Shown here in pieces: positions 35,073 to 46,889 of a DNA stretch of 64,000 nt (position 1 is the stretch's first letter; every line of letters begins with the position of its first letter). The DNA is from Kosakonia pseudosacchari (GTDB taxonomy: Bacteria > Pseudomonadota > Gammaproteobacteria > Enterobacterales > Enterobacteriaceae): positions 310,001 through 374,000 of the forward strand of contig NZ_FXWP01000025.1 in the NCBI RefSeq assembly GCF_900184035.1. Reading direction: 5' to 3'. Below the pieces are notes generated by a model that was not told where the DNA came from, searched no databases, and was given only the letters and a program-made list of their open reading frames with translations. The position numbers and the translations under genes were made by a program.

Positions 35073-38000
35073 ATGTTAAGGGTTTACCACTCCAATCGTC
35101 TGGATGTGCTGGAAGCATTGATGGAGTTCATTGTTGAGCATAACAGGCTCGACGATCCCTTTGAGCCCGAAGTAGTGCTGGTGCAGAGCACCGGCATGGC
35201 GCAATGGCTGCAAATGACGCTCGCGCAGAAGTTTAGTATTGCTGCGAATATTACCTTCCCGCTGCCCGCGAGCTTTATCTGGGAGATGTTCGTCACCGTA
35301 CTGGATGGAATCCCCAAAGAGAGCGCGTTTAACAAACAGAGCATGAGCTGGAAGCTGATGTCGCTACTGCCCGGCATGCTGGAGCAAGAAGCCTTCACCA
35401 TGCTGCGCCATTATCTGAATGACGACGATGACAAGCGTAAACTCTTCCAGCTCTCTTCACGCGTGGCAGATCTCTACGACCAATATCTGGTTTACCGCCC
35501 GGAGTGGCTGACGCGATGGGAAGCGGGTGAACAGATCGACGGGCTGGATGAAGCCCAGCGCTGGCAAGCACCGCTGTGGCGTGCGTTGGTGGAACATACC
35601 GCCGCGCTGGGGCAGCCACACTGGCACCGCGCCAACCTCTACCAGCGTTTTATCGATAAGCTTGAATCGGCTACGCAGCGGCCAGCCGGTTTGCCTTCGC
35701 GCGTCTTTATTTGTGGGATCTCCGCGCTGCCGCCCATTTATCTACAGGCGCTTCAGGCGCTGGGTAAGCATATTGATGTCCATCTTTTGTTTACGAATCC
35801 CTGTCGCTACTACTGGGGCGATATCAAAGATCCGGCGTTTCTGGCGAAACTGATCACCCGTAATCGTCGACATCACCGGGAGAACCGACAGTTTCCACTG
35901 TTCCGTGATACACAAAACGCCGAAGGGCTGTTCAATGCTGATGGCGAGCAGGATGTTGGCAACCCCTTGCTGGCTTCGTGGGGCAAGCTGGGGCGGGACA
36001 ACATTTTCCTGCTGGCGGGCATGGAGCGTTATGAAGAGCTGGATGCTTTCGTCGACATTACGCCCGGCTCGCTGCTGCAAAATCTGAAGTACGATATCCT
36101 GGAACTGCAAAATGGTGCGGTAGCGGGCGTAACGGCAGAAGAGTTTTCCCGCAGTGATAAAAAACGGCTGCTTGATCCCAACGATCGCAGCGTAACGGTG
36201 CATATCTGCCACAGCCCGCAGCGAGAAGTCGAGATCCTGCATGACCGGCTGCTAACGATGCTGGAAGAGGATCCTGAACTAACGCCTCGCGATATCGTGG
36301 TCATGGTCGCCGATATCGACAGTTACAGCCCGTATATTCAGGCGGTTTTCGGTAGCGCCACCGGTGAGCGTTATCTTCCCTATGCTATTTCCGACCGACG
36401 CGCGCGGCAGGCTCACCCGGCGCTGCAGGCCTTTATCAGTTTGCTCTCGCTGCCTGACAGCCGCTTCGTCAGTGAAGATGTGCTGGCGCTGCTGGATGTT
36501 CCGGTGCTGGCGGCGCGTTTTAACATCAACGAAGAGGGGCTGCGTTACCTGCGCTTATGGGTCAATGAGTCCGGCATTCGCTGGGGAATGGACGACGACA
36601 ACGTTCGCGAGCTTGAATTACCGCCGACCGGGCAGCACACCTGGCAATTTGGCCTGACGCGAATGCTGCTCGGTTATGCGATGGAAAGCCGCCAGGGGGA
36701 GTGGCAGTCGATTTTACCGTATGACGAATCCAGCGGGCTTATCGCGGAGTTAGTCGGCCACCTGGCGGAACTGTTGATGCAGCTTAATATCTGGCGTCGC
36801 GGCCTGGCTGAGGCACGGCCACTGGAAGAGTGGCTCCCGGTTTGCCGCGACATGCTCAATGACTTTTTCCTGCCAGACCAGGACACAGAAGCCGCTCTGG
36901 CGCTGATTGAACAGCAGTGGCAGGACATTATCGCGCAGGGACTTGGCGCGAATTACCACGAAGCGATCCCGCTTTCGCTACTGCGTGACGAGCTGGCTCA
37001 GCGCCTCGATCAGGAACGTATCAGTCAGCGTTTCCTCGCGGGGCCTGTGAATATCTGCACCCTGATGCCGATGCGCTCTATTCCTTTTAAAGTTGTCTGC
37101 CTGCTGGGCATGAATGATGGCGTCTACCCACGCGCACTGCCTCCGCTGGGGTTTGATCTGATGAGTCAGAAGCCGCAGCGTGGTGACCGCAGCCGTCGGG
37201 ATGATGACCGCTACTTGTTCCTCGAAGCACTTAACTCTGCACAACAGCAGCTCTATATCAGCTATATCGGCCGGTCTATCCAGGATAACAAAGAGCGCTT
37301 TCCCTCGGTGTTGGTGCAGGAGCTGGTGGATTACATTGGACAGAGCCACTACTTGCCTGGCGATGCATTGCGTAATTGCGATGAAAGCGAGCAGCGGGTA
37401 AAGGCACATATTACGCATCTGCATACGCGTATGCCGTTTGATCCGGCAAACTATACGGCTGACGAATGGCAAAGTTATGTTCGCGACTGGCTACCTGCCG
37501 CGAGTTCGCAGGGCCAGGCGCATGCCGAGTTTATTCAATCGCTGGATGAGGTGCCGCTCGAAACGCTCACGTTTGACCAGCTGCAGCGTTTTTGGGCGCA
37601 TCCGGTGCGCGCCTTTTTCCAGATGCGTCTGCGTGTGAATTTCCGCCCTGAAGAGAGTGAAATTCCGGATGCTGAGCCGTTTATCCTTGATGGCCTGAGC
37701 CGTTATCAGCTCAATCAGGAGATAGTAAATACGCTGGTTGAAGAGCAGGACGCAGAGAAGCTGTTTCGCCGCTACCGCGCGGCTGGCGTACTGCCTTATG
37801 GAGCGTTTGGTGAAATCATCTGGGAAACCCAATGTCAGGAGATGCAGGAGTTGGCTAACCGCGTTATTGAATATCGCCAGCCTTCTGACAGCCTCGAAAT
37901 TGACTTGCATTGTGCAGGTGTTCATCTCACCGGCTGGCTGCCGCGTGTGCAGCCAGACGGACTGCTGCGCTGGCGTCCGGCCTTGTTGAGCGTTTCGCAA

Positions 38001-38444
38001 GGCTTGCAACTTTGGCTGGAACATCTTGTCTATTGTGCCAGCGGTGGCACCGGCACCAGCCGCTTGTTCGTTCGCAAAGAGGGCGAATGGTGTTTTCCCC
38101 CGCTGCCTGCTGATAAGGCGCGGGAATATCTGGCAACGCTGATTGAAGGCTACCGGGAAGGCATGATGAAACCGCTCCTGCTATTGCCGGAAAGCGGCGG
38201 TGCATGGATAAAAGTCTGTTATGACGCGGCAAATGATGCCATGGTAAAGGACGAAGAGACGTTACAAAAAGCGCAGAGTAAATTTCTGCAGGCGTATGAA
38301 GGCAATATGGTGGTGCGCGGTGAAGGCGATGATGTCTGGTATCAGCGCCTGTGGCGAACCCTTGAACCTGAGTATTACGCTGAAATTATCGAACAAGCGC
38401 AGCGTTTTCTGTTACCGCTTTATCGACACAACCAGTCCGATTGA
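35073..38444 (+). CDS. recC: Exodeoxyribonuclease V, gamma subunit RecC
   Basis: Chi-recognition and scaffold subunit of RecBCD, 1123 residues (E. coli 1122). It starts MLRVYHSNRLDVLEALMEF and shows the conserved LVQSTGMAQWLQM near residue 36, RSIPFKVVCLLGMNDGVYPR near 672 and RGDRSRRDDDRYLFLEAL near 705. It holds the two DNA strands apart and passes the 3' strand past the Chi-reading site. ptrA follows after 153 bp, the conserved recC-ptrA-recB-recD order. Confidence 0.97.
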   Translation: MLRVYHSNRLDVLEALMEFIVEHNRLDDPFEPEVVLVQSTGMAQWLQMTLAQKFSIAANITFPLPASFIWEMFVTVLDGIPKESAFNKQSMSWKLMSLLPGMLEQEAFTMLRHYLNDDDDKRKLFQLSSRVADLYDQYLVYRPEWLTRWEAGEQIDGLDEAQRWQAPLWRALVEHTAALGQPHWHRANLYQRFIDKLESATQRPAGLPSRVFICGISALPPIYLQALQALGKHIDVHLLFTNPCRYYWGDIKDPAFLAKLITRNRRHHRENRQFPLFRDTQNAEGLFNADGEQDVGNPLLASWGKLGRDNIFLLAGMERYEELDAFVDITPGSLLQNLKYDILELQNGAVAGVTAEEFSRSDKKRLLDPNDRSVTVHICHSPQREVEILHDRLLTMLEEDPELTPRDIVVMVADIDSYSPYIQAVFGSATGERYLPYAISDRRARQAHPALQAFISLLSLPDSRFVSEDVLALLDVPVLAARFNINEEGLRYLRLWVNESGIRWGMDDDNVRELELPPTGQHTWQFGLTRMLLGYAMESRQGEWQSILPYDESSGLIAELVGHLAELLMQLNIWRRGLAEARPLEEWLPVCRDMLNDFFLPDQDTEAALALIEQQWQDIIAQGLGANYHEAIPLSLLRDELAQRLDQERISQRFLAGPVNICTLMPMRSIPFKVVCLLGMNDGVYPRALPPLGFDLMSQKPQRGDRSRRDDDRYLFLEALNSAQQQLYISYIGRSIQDNKERFPSVLVQELVDYIGQSHYLPGDALRNCDESEQRVKAHITHLHTRMPFDPANYTADEWQSYVRDWLPAASSQGQAHAEFIQSLDEVPLETLTFDQLQRFWAHPVRAFFQMRLRVNFRPEESEIPDAEPFILDGLSRYQLNQEIVNTLVEEQDAEKLFRRYRAAGVLPYGAFGEIIWETQCQEMQELANRVIEYRQPSDSLEIDLHCAGVHLTGWLPRVQPDGLLRWRPALLSVSQGLQLWLEHLVYCASGGTGTSRLFVRKEGEWCFPPLPADKAREYLATLIEGYREGMMKPLLLLPESGGAWIKVCYDAANDAMVKDEETLQKAQSKFLQAYEGNMVVRGEGDDVWYQRLWRTLEPEYYAEIIEQAQRFLLPLYRHNQSD

Positions 38445-38597
38445 TTGTATAAAAATTGCGCGAAGTGGTTGCATCCATTATCATGCGCGACGGTCACGGA
38501 CTGATATAACAAGAGTGCAGGCTCAGCCAGCACAGGTTTACCCGGCTTTCTCGATTCTCCCTGGGCGAGCCGGAAAAGTTAATGATGAGGTTCGTGA

Positions 38598-41498
38598 ATG
38601 CCCCGCAGCACCTGGTTAAAAGCTTTCGTCCTGTTTTTTGCCCTCTGGGCTTCATTCAGTCAGGCAGACAACGGTTGGCAACCTGTTCAGGAAACTATCC
38701 GTAAGAGCGACAAAGATACCCGGCAATATCAGGCGATACGCCTTGATAACGGCATGGTCGTGTTGCTGGTATCCGACGCGCAGGCGGTAAAATCGCTCTC
38801 CGCGCTGGTGGTGCCGGTCGGCTCGCTTGAAGATCCAGATGCCCACCCCGGCCTTGCTCACTATCTTGAGCACATGACACTGATGGGTTCGAAAAAATAC
38901 CCGCAACCCGATAGCCTGGCCGAATTCCTTAAACTGCATGGCGGCAGCCACAATGCCAGCACCGCGCCATATCGCACCGCTTATTATCTCGAAGTAGAGA
39001 ACAATGCGCTGGAAGGGGCGGTTGACCGTTTAGCCGATGCCATTGCCGCACCCATGCTGGATAAAAAATATGGTGAACGTGAGCGCAACGCGGTCAACGC
39101 CGAGCTGACAATGGCCCGCACCCGCGACGGTATGCGCATGGCGCAGGTGAGCGCGGAAACCATCAACCCGGCACACCCCGGCGCGCGCTTCTCCGGCGGT
39201 AACCTTGAGACCCTCAGCGATAAGCCGGGCAGCCCTGTTCATGCCGCGCTGCTGGCGTTTCGCGATAAATATTATTCGGCCAACCTGATGAAGGCGGTGA
39301 TCTACAGTAACCGCCCTTTAGCGGATCTGGCGAAAATTGCCGTCGAAACGTATGGTCGAGTGCCGAATAAAAATATCGACAAGCCGGACATCACGGTTCC
39401 TGTGGTGACCGACGCGCAGAAAGGCATCATTATTCACTATGTCCCGGCGGTGCCGCGTAAAGTACTACGTGTGGAGTTTCGTATTGATAACAATACCGCC
39501 GCTTTTCGCAGCAAAACGGACGAACTTATCACCTATTTGATTGGCAACCGCAGCCCGGGCACGCTCTCGGACTGGTTGCAAAGCCAGGGGCTGGTAGAGG
39601 GAATTCGTGGTGATTCCGATCCGGTGGTGAACGGCAACAGTGGTGTGCTGGCCATATCCGCAACGTTGACCGATAAAGGCCAGGCCAATCGTGATGAAGT
39701 TGTGGCCGCCATTTTCAGCTACCTGAAACTGCTGCGCGAAAAAGGCGTTGATAAGCGTTATTTCGACGAGCTAGCACATATTCTCGATCTTGATTTCCGC
39801 TATCCCTCTATTACCCGCGATATGGACTACGTCGAGTGGCTGGCAGATACCATGATCCGCGTGCCTGTCGCCCATACGCTGGACTCGGTGAACATTGCCG
39901 ATCGGTTCGATGCCAAAGCGGTGCAGGCGCGTCTTGATGAGATGACGCCGCAAAATGCGCGTATCTGGTACATCAGCCCGAATGAGCCGCACAATAAAAC
40001 GGCCTATTTCGTTGACGCTCCTTATCAGGTGAATAAGATCACGCCGGAAACTTATGCCGACTGGCAGACGCGCGAGAGCCGTATCGCGCTGAAATTTCCG
40101 GAGTTGAACCCCTACATTCCGGACGACTTCACGCTGATCAAACCGACAAAGCAGTACGAACACCCTGAACTGATTGTCGATGAGCCAACGCTGCGCGTGG
40201 TGTATATGCCAAGCCACTATTTCGCCAGCGAACCCAAAGCGGATGTCAGCGTGGTGCTGCGTAACCCGCAGGCGATGGATAGCGCGAAAAGCCAGGTGAT
40301 ATTTGCTCTTAATGATTATCTGGCGGGGCTGGCCCTTGATCAGCTCAGCAATCAGGCGGCGGTTGGTGGCATCAGTTTTTCCACGAATGCCAATAATGGT
40401 TTGATGCTTAACGCCAACGGTTATACCCAGCGTTTGCCGCAGCTTTTCCAGGCGCTGCTGGCGGGATATTTCAGCTATACGCCGACGGAAGAGCAGCTTG
40501 CCCAGGCTAAATCCTGGTATGCACAGATGATGGACTCCGCCGAAAAAGGTAAAGCGTTCGATCAGGCAATCATGCCGATCCAGATGTTGTCGCAGGTGCC
40601 TTATTTCCAGCGTGAAGAGCGCCGGGCATTGCTGCCGTCTATTACTTTGCAGGATATCTTGCACTACCGCGATGCATTGAAAAGTAATGCGCGTCCGGAA
40701 TTCCTGGTGGTGGGTAACCTGAGCGAACAGCAGACGAAAGACCTCGCTCATGACGTACAAAAACAGCTTGGCGCGAACGGTACGGTATGGTGTCGAAACC
40801 AGAACGTCGTGGTGGATAAGCAGCAGAATGTGAGCTTTGAAAAAGCGGGCAACAGCACGGACTCCGCACTCGCGGCAGTGTTTGTACCCACCGGTTTTGA
40901 TGAGTTCAGCAGTTCGGCGTATAGCGCTATGTTGGGCCAAATCGTGCAGCCGTGGTTCTATAACCAACTGCGCACAGAAGAACAGCTGGGTTATGCCGTG
41001 TTCGCCTTCCCAATGAGCATCGGTCGCCAGTGGGGTATGGGATTCTTGTTACAAAGCAACGACAAGCAGCCCGCCTATCTCTGGGAGCGCTACAAGGCTT
41101 TCTTCCCTACCGCCGAGGCGAAACTGCGGGCAATGAAGCCGGAAGAGTTTGCCCAGCTTCAGCAGGGCGTCATCGCGCAACTTACGCAAGCGCCGCAGAC
41201 ATTAAGTGAAGAAGCATCCAAACTCAGCAAAGATTTCGATCGCGGCAATATGCGCTTCGATTCGCGTGATAAAGTAGTCGCTCAGATAAAACTGCTGACG
41301 CCGCAAAAACTTGCCGATTTCTTCCATCAGGCGGTGGTAGAGCCGCAAGGTATGGCGATCCTGTCGCAGATCTCCGGTAGCCAGAGCGGGAAAGCAGATT
41401 ATGCTCGCCCGCAGGGTTGGAAGGTCTGGGATAGCACCAGCGCTTTGCAGCAAACCTTACCGAAGATGACCGAGAAAGATGAGAGAAACGACCGCTGA
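38598..41498 (+). CDS. ptrA: Protease III (pitrilysin)
   Basis: Periplasmic zinc metalloprotease of the insulinase family (M16), 966 residues. A signal peptide is at 1-23 (KAFVLFFALWASFSQA). The inverted zinc motif HYLEHM (HxxEH) is near residues 91-95, with the third ligand, Glu, in NAVNAELTMA about 76 residues later. Four M16 domains fit the length. It is set between recC and recB although unrelated to recombination; its end overlaps recB by 20 bp. Confidence 0.97.
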   Translation: MPRSTWLKAFVLFFALWASFSQADNGWQPVQETIRKSDKDTRQYQAIRLDNGMVVLLVSDAQAVKSLSALVVPVGSLEDPDAHPGLAHYLEHMTLMGSKKYPQPDSLAEFLKLHGGSHNASTAPYRTAYYLEVENNALEGAVDRLADAIAAPMLDKKYGERERNAVNAELTMARTRDGMRMAQVSAETINPAHPGARFSGGNLETLSDKPGSPVHAALLAFRDKYYSANLMKAVIYSNRPLADLAKIAVETYGRVPNKNIDKPDITVPVVTDAQKGIIIHYVPAVPRKVLRVEFRIDNNTAAFRSKTDELITYLIGNRSPGTLSDWLQSQGLVEGIRGDSDPVVNGNSGVLAISATLTDKGQANRDEVVAAIFSYLKLLREKGVDKRYFDELAHILDLDFRYPSITRDMDYVEWLADTMIRVPVAHTLDSVNIADRFDAKAVQARLDEMTPQNARIWYISPNEPHNKTAYFVDAPYQVNKITPETYADWQTRESRIALKFPELNPYIPDDFTLIKPTKQYEHPELIVDEPTLRVVYMPSHYFASEPKADVSVVLRNPQAMDSAKSQVIFALNDYLAGLALDQLSNQAAVGGISFSTNANNGLMLNANGYTQRLPQLFQALLAGYFSYTPTEEQLAQAKSWYAQMMDSAEKGKAFDQAIMPIQMLSQVPYFQREERRALLPSITLQDILHYRDALKSNARPEFLVVGNLSEQQTKDLAHDVQKQLGANGTVWCRNQNVVVDKQQNVSFEKAGNSTDSALAAVFVPTGFDEFSSSAYSAMLGQIVQPWFYNQLRTEEQLGYAVFAFPMSIGRQWGMGFLLQSNDKQPAYLWERYKAFFPTAEAKLRAMKPEEFAQLQQGVIAQLTQAPQTLSEEASKLSKDFDRGNMRFDSRDKVVAQIKLLTPQKLADFFHQAVVEPQGMAILSQISGSQSGKADYARPQGWKVWDSTSALQQTLPKMTEKDERNDR

Positions 41499-44400
41499 GA
41501 CCCTTGATCCCCTGCGCTTGCCGCTCATCGGCGAGCGCTTGATTGAAGCCTCGGCGGGTACCGGTAAAACTTTTACCATTGCCGCGCTCTATTTGCGGCT
41601 GTTATTAGGGTTAGGCGGTAGCGCCGCCTACCCGCGTCCGCTCAGCGTTGAAGAACTGCTGGTGGTGACTTTCACCGAGGCCGCGACAGAAGAGCTGCGC
41701 GGCCGCATTCGCAGTAACATCCATGAGTTGCGCATTGCTTGCCTGCGCGAAACAACCGATAACCCGCTGTACGCACGTCTGCTGGATGAGATTGCCGATA
41801 AGCAACAGGCGGCGCAATGGTTGTTGCTGGCCGAGCGGCAAATGGACGAAGCGGCAATCTTTACGATCCACGGTTTTTGCCAGCGCATGCTGAGCCTGAA
41901 TGCCTTTGAATCCGGCATGCTGTTTGAACTGCAACTGCTGGAAGATGAGTCGCTGTTGCGTTACCAGGCCTGTGCGGATTTCTGGCGTCGCCACTGCTAC
42001 CCGCTGACGCGTGAAATTGCTGAAGTTATCCATGCTTCGTGGAAGGGGCCGCAGGATCTGCTGAAAGCGATCGATCGTTATCTGCAAGGGGAAGCGCCGC
42101 AAATAAAAGCGCCGCCAGCGGCGGACGAAACGCTGGCCTCGCGCCATCAGCAAATTATTACGCAGATTGACGAGGTGAAGCGTCAGTGGAACGCTGGCGT
42201 CAATGAAATCGAGCCACTGCTCGAAAATTCCGGTATTGATCGGCGTAAATTCAACCGCGGCAACCAGGCGAAGTGGATCGAAAAAATCTCCACCTGGGCG
42301 CAGGAAGAGACCCGCAGCTACCTGTTGCCGGATGCGCTGGAAAAATTCACTCAGTCCTTTCTTATTGAACGTACTAAACCCGACGGCGTGGTGCCGGAAC
42401 ACCCGCTTTTTGTCGCCATCGAAAACTTGCTGGCGCAGTCATTGACGCTTAACGATCTGGTGTTGACCAGCGCAATGCGTGAGATTCGTGAAACGGTGGC
42501 AAAAGAGAAACGCCGGCGCGGCGAACTGGGCTTTGACGATATGCTCAGCCGTCTTGATGATGCCCTGAGAAGCCCGAACGGCGAAGCGTTAGCCGCTGCA
42601 ATCCGCAGCCGTTTTCCGGTCGCGATGATCGATGAGTTTCAGGATACCGACCCGCAACAGTACCGTATTTTTAGCCGCATCTGGTTGAAACAGCCGGATT
42701 GCGGTTTATTGCTGATTGGCGATCCAAAACAGGCCATTTACGCGTTTCGCGGCGCGGATATTTTCACCTATATGAAAGCGCGCGATGAAGTGAGTGCCCG
42801 CTATACGCTGGATACCAACTGGCGCTCGTCGCCAGGCATGATTGCCAGCGTCAACCAGCTCTTCAGCCGGATGGACGATGCCTTTATGTTTCGTCAGATC
42901 CCGTTTCTGCCGGTAAAACCCGCCGCCAAAAACGCAGGCTTACGCTTTGCGTATCAAGGGGAAACGCAGCCTGCGATGAAGCTGTGGTTGATGGAAGGTG
43001 ATGGTGTAAGCGTCGGGGATTATCAGGGATTTATGGCGCAGCTATGCGCAGCACAAATCCGCGACTGGCTAAGCGCCGGGCTGCGGGGCGAAGCACTGCT
43101 GTATGAAGGGGAAAACGCGCGACCGGTAAAAGCGTCGGATATTACCGTGCTGGTGCGCAGCCGCCATGAAGCCTCGCTTATCCGCGATGCACTGACGTTA
43201 CTGAATATTCCATCTGTGTACCTTTCCAACCGCGACAGCGTTTTTGAAACACCGGAAGCACAGGAGTTGCTGTGGCTATTGCAGGCGGTGCTTGCACCAG
43301 AGCGCGAAAGTACGCTGCGCAGTGCGCTGGCGACATCCTTGCTGGGTCTTACCGCGCTGGATATTGATGCGCTCAACCAGAATGAGCTGGCGTGGGATGA
43401 GATCGTCGAAGAGTTTTCCGGCTATCGCGAGCTGTGGCAAAAACGTGGTGTGATGGCGATGCTGCGCATGCTAATGAGCGCGCGACATGTGGCGGAAAAC
43501 TTACTGGCGACGCCGGGGGGGGAACGGCGGCTGACCGATATTCTGCACATCAGCGAGTTGTTGCAGGAGGCGGGTACGCAACTGGAAAGTGAACACGCGC
43601 TTACCCGCTGGCTGGCGCAGCGTATCGCCGAACCGAATGCCAATGCATCGAGCGAGCAACTGCGGCTGGAGAGTGATAAACACCTGGTGCAGATTGTCAC
43701 CATCCACAAATCGAAAGGGCTGGAGTATCCGCTGGTCTGGCTGCCGTTTATCGCTAATTTCCGCATTCAGGATCAGGGCTTTTACCACGATCGTGACTCT
43801 TTTGCCGCCGTACTCGATCTCAGCCATGCCGAAGAGAGCGTCGCACTGGCGGAAGCGGAGCGTCTGGCTGAAGACCTGCGTTTACTGTACGTAGCGTTGA
43901 CGCGTTCGGTCTGGCATTGCAGTTTAGGGGTTGCGCCGCTGTTTCGTCGCCGTGGCGAAAAAACCGGAGCCAGTGATTTTCACCAGAGCGCGCTGGGGCG
44001 GCTTTTGCAGAAAGGCGAAGCGCTGGATGCCGCCGCGTTGCGTAACGTTTTGCAGCAACTGTGCAATGATGATATCGACCTTTGTATTCCTTCCATGCCG
44101 GACGCCGAGCGCTGGCAGCTGCCGCAAACAGAATCACCGATGCTGAGCGTGCGTGAAATCACGCGGCGCATCAGCGATGACTGGCGTGTCACCAGTTATT
44201 CCGGGTTGCAGCAGCGTGCTCATGGTATCGCTCAGGATCTGCTGCCGCGTCTGGATATTGACGCAGCCGGAGAGCGAGAGGCGTTGCAAGAGCCGGTATT
44301 AACGCCGCACCAGTTTCCACGCGGCGCGGCGCCGGGAACATTTTTGCATAGCTTGTTTGAGGACCTGGATTTTACGCAGCCGGTGGCTGACGCCTGGGTT

Positions 44401-45027
44401 GAAGAAAAATTACTGACGGGCGGTTACGAAGCACACTGGCAGCCAGTGTTAAGCCGCTGGCTGGAAACCGTGCTACATGTGCCGCTGGCGCAAACGGGCA
44501 TCTCCCTGAGCCAACTGACGAACAAAGAGAAACAGGTGGAGATGGAGTTTTACCTGCCGATTAGCGCCACGCTGAGCGCGGAGGCGCTGGACGAACTCAT
44601 CCGGCGTTATGATCCGCTGTCGGCTGGCTGCCCGCCGCTCGATTTTCGCGATGTGCGCGGTATGTTGAAAGGGTTTATCGACCTGGTATTTCGCCACAAC
44701 GGGCGTTATTACCTGCTGGATTATAAATCCAACTGGCTGGGCGAAAGCGCCGAAGCTTACACGCAAGCCGCCATGGCGGCGGCAATGCAGTCGCACCGCT
44801 ACGACTTGCAGTACCAGCTTTACAGCCTGGCGCTGCACCGCTTTTTGCGCCATCGCATTGCCGGCTACGATTACGAACACCATTTTGGCGGCGTGATTTA
44901 TCTATTCCTGCGTGGTGTGGATGCACAGAACCCGCAGCAGGGGATTTTCACTATCCGGCCTGATGTTGAATTGATTACACAAATGGACGACCTGTTCGCA
45001 GGCGTTGCGCCGGAGGTTGCGCCATGA
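41479..45027 (+). CDS. recB: Exodeoxyribonuclease V, beta subunit RecB
   Basis: 3'-5' helicase and nuclease subunit of RecBCD, 1182 residues (E. coli 1180). Walker [16 protein letters not shown] lies at about residues 17-31, motif [15 protein letters not shown] near 383-395, motif [10 protein letters not shown] near 804. The C-terminal nuclease has [15 protein letters not shown] with the catalytic Asp and Lys near 1081-1083. A run of eight G at 43515-43522 lies in the codons for PGGERR. The start overlaps ptrA; recD overlaps the end by 4 bp. Confidence 0.97.
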   Translation: MRETTAETLDPLRLPLIGERLIEASAGTGKTFTIAALYLRLLLGLGGSAAYPRPLSVEELLVVTFTEAATEELRGRIRSNIHELRIACLRETTDNPLYARLLDEIADKQQAAQWLLLAERQMDEAAIFTIHGFCQRMLSLNAFESGMLFELQLLEDESLLRYQACADFWRRHCYPLTREIAEVIHASWKGPQDLLKAIDRYLQGEAPQIKAPPAADETLASRHQQIITQIDEVKRQWNAGVNEIEPLLENSGIDRRKFNRGNQAKWIEKISTWAQEETRSYLLPDALEKFTQSFLIERTKPDGVVPEHPLFVAIENLLAQSLTLNDLVLTSAMREIRETVAKEKRRRGELGFDDMLSRLDDALRSPNGEALAAAIRSRFPVAMIDEFQDTDPQQYRIFSRIWLKQPDCGLLLIGDPKQAIYAFRGADIFTYMKARDEVSARYTLDTNWRSSPGMIASVNQLFSRMDDAFMFRQIPFLPVKPAAKNAGLRFAYQGETQPAMKLWLMEGDGVSVGDYQGFMAQLCAAQIRDWLSAGLRGEALLYEGENARPVKASDITVLVRSRHEASLIRDALTLLNIPSVYLSNRDSVFETPEAQELLWLLQAVLAPERESTLRSALATSLLGLTALDIDALNQNELAWDEIVEEFSGYRELWQKRGVMAMLRMLMSARHVAENLLATPGGERRLTDILHISELLQEAGTQLESEHALTRWLAQRIAEPNANASSEQLRLESDKHLVQIVTIHKSKGLEYPLVWLPFIANFRIQDQGFYHDRDSFAAVLDLSHAEESVALAEAERLAEDLRLLYVALTRSVWHCSLGVAPLFRRRGEKTGASDFHQSALGRLLQKGEALDAAALRNVLQQLCNDDIDLCIPSMPDAERWQLPQTESPMLSVREITRRISDDWRVTSYSGLQQRAHGIAQDLLPRLDIDAAGEREALQEPVLTPHQFPRGAAPGTFLHSLFEDLDFTQPVADAWVEEKLLTGGYEAHWQPVLSRWLETVLHVPLAQTGISLSQLTNKEKQVEMEFYLPISATLSAEALDELIRRYDPLSAGCPPLDFRDVRGMLKGFIDLVFRHNGRYYLLDYKSNWLGESAEAYTQAAMAAAMQSHRYDLQYQLYSLALHRFLRHRIAGYDYEHHFGGVIYLFLRGVDAQNPQQGIFTIRPDVELITQMDDLFAGVAPEVAP

Positions 45028-46859
45028 GTATGCAAAGTTTGCTACAAGTTGCGGTGGAGCAGAAGTTGCTGCGCGCGCTGGATGTACAGTTTGCGCTGAC
45101 GGTCGCCACGGAGCAGGAACCTGCCGTGATGTTGGCTGCAGCGTTACTCAGCCATGACACCGGTGAAGGGCACGTATGTCTGCCGCTCGCGCGTCTTACG
45201 CCGGAGACATACGGTAATGACTCGCCGCTGTTTAGTGAGTTATTCGCGCTCGCGGGTAACCCGGATGACTGGCATAACGTCTTGCTGAGCTCGCCCGCAG
45301 TGAGCGAAAGCGAAGCCGCGACGCCAATGATCCTCACTGATTCTCGCCTCTACCTGAACCGCATGTGGTGTCATGAGCGGCGGGTTGCCGCGTTTTTTGC
45401 CGCACAAGCGCCACTGCAGGATATTGATGAAGCGCGAATGGCACAGACGCTGGAGACGCTATTTCCAGCCTCGCCGGGAAGTGAAATCAACTGGCAAAAA
45501 GTGGCCGCCGCCGTGGCGCTTACCCGAAGGATTTCGGTGATTTCCGGTGGGCCAGGAACCGGCAAAACCACGACCGTGGCGAAACTGCTCGCGGCGCTGG
45601 TGCAGATGGTGGACGGCGACAAGTGCCGTATTTGCCTTGCCGCGCCAACCGGGAAAGCCGCCGCGCGCCTGACTGAATCGCTGGGCAGTGCGCTACGCCA
45701 GTTGCAACTGGATGCCCGACAAAAAGCGATGCTGCCGGATGAAGCCAGCACGCTGCACCGGTTGCTTGGCGCGCAGCCCGGCAGCCAGCGCATGCGTCAC
45801 CACGCTGGTAACCCGTTGCATCTGGATGTGCTGGTCGTCGATGAAGCGTCCATGATTGATTTACCCATGATGTCGCGGTTAATCGATGCGCTGCCGTCGC
45901 GGGCCCGGGTGATTTTCCTTGGCGATCGCGATCAACTGGCCTCGGTGGAAGCCGGCGCGGTGCTGGGTGATATCTGCGCGTGGGTCAATGCCGGATATAG
46001 CGCTGAACGCGCAGCGCAATTGTCGCGTCTGACGGGCGCTCAGGTTCCCGAAGGTATCGCCGATGCAGGCAGCTTGCGCGACAGCCTCTGCCTGCTGCAA
46101 AAAAGCTACCGCTTTGGCAGCGATTCCGGGATTGGCCAACTCGCAGCCGCCGTCAACCGGGGCGATAAACGCGCGATGCAGGCGGTATTCAGCCTGGGCT
46201 TTACGGATATTGAGCGTAAGCCCCTGAATAGCGCTGAGGAGTACCAGGGCATGATTGACGATGCGCTTGCGGGTTATGCGCGCTTTCTCTCATTGGTGCA
46301 AAACCATGCCGGGCCGAAAGAGGTGATTGCCGCCTTTGGCGAATACCAGCTGCTCTGCGCCTTGCGTGAAGGGCCGTTTGGCGTCAGCGGGCTGAATGAG
46401 CGGCTTGAGCTGGCGCTGGTTCGTCAGCGCCAGATTTCCCGGCTGGCGCATTCGCGCTGGTATCACGGGCGACCAGTGATGATTTCGCGCAACGATTCGG
46501 CGCTGGGGTTGTTTAACGGCGATATCGGTATCGCGCTGGATCAAGGGCAGGGGATCCGCGTCTGGTTCCCGATGCCGGACGGCGAGATCAAACCGGTGTT
46601 GCCAAGCCGCTTGCCGGAGCATGACACCGCGTGGGCGATGACGGTACATAAATCGCAGGGTTCGGAGTTTGATCATGCCGCGCTGATCCTGCCGGGGCAG
46701 ATTGCACCGGTGGTGACGCGTGAACTGGTTTACACCGCGATCACCCGCGCCCGTAATCGCTTGTCGGTGTATGCCGATGAACGCGTACTGGGGCAGGCGA
46801 TTGCTACGCGCACTGAACGGCGCAGCGGGCTGGATTCACTCTTTCGTTCGCGGATGTAA
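45024..46859 (+). CDS. recD: Exodeoxyribonuclease V, alpha subunit RecD
   Basis: 5'-3' helicase of superfamily 1B, 611 residues (608 in E. coli). Walker [16 protein letters not shown] lies at about residues 172-186, Walker [16 protein letters not shown] near 271-285 and the C-terminal motif [16 protein letters not shown] near 538-553. It completes RecBCD and is coupled to recB by an ATGA overlap. The argA terminator lies immediately beyond. Confidence 0.97.
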   Translation: MSMQSLLQVAVEQKLLRALDVQFALTVATEQEPAVMLAAALLSHDTGEGHVCLPLARLTPETYGNDSPLFSELFALAGNPDDWHNVLLSSPAVSESEAATPMILTDSRLYLNRMWCHERRVAAFFAAQAPLQDIDEARMAQTLETLFPASPGSEINWQKVAAAVALTRRISVISGGPGTGKTTTVAKLLAALVQMVDGDKCRICLAAPTGKAAARLTESLGSALRQLQLDARQKAMLPDEASTLHRLLGAQPGSQRMRHHAGNPLHLDVLVVDEASMIDLPMMSRLIDALPSRARVIFLGDRDQLASVEAGAVLGDICAWVNAGYSAERAAQLSRLTGAQVPEGIADAGSLRDSLCLLQKSYRFGSDSGIGQLAAAVNRGDKRAMQAVFSLGFTDIERKPLNSAEEYQGMIDDALAGYARFLSLVQNHAGPKEVIAAFGEYQLLCALREGPFGVSGLNERLELALVRQRQISRLAHSRWYHGRPVMISRNDSALGLFNGDIGIALDQGQGIRVWFPMPDGEIKPVLPSRLPEHDTAWAMTVHKSQGSEFDHAALILPGQIAPVVTRELVYTAITRARNRLSVYADERVLGQAIATRTERRSGLDSLFRSRM

Positions 46860-46884
46860 AAAGCCCCCGCACAAGGCGGGGGCG
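46858..46884 (-). terminator. Terminator of argA (between recD and argA)
   Basis: GCCCCCGC and GCGGGGGC arms around a five-base loop. On the minus strand the hairpin is followed by a run of six T, so it ends argA; on the plus strand there is no T-run after it. Confidence 0.88.
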
Positions 46885-46889
46885 AAAGT

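Noticed and set aside
39771-40967. 398-codon open frame on the minus strand inside ptrA
   Set aside because: No ribosome site, composition of an antisense frame, and ptrA on the other strand is fully conserved.
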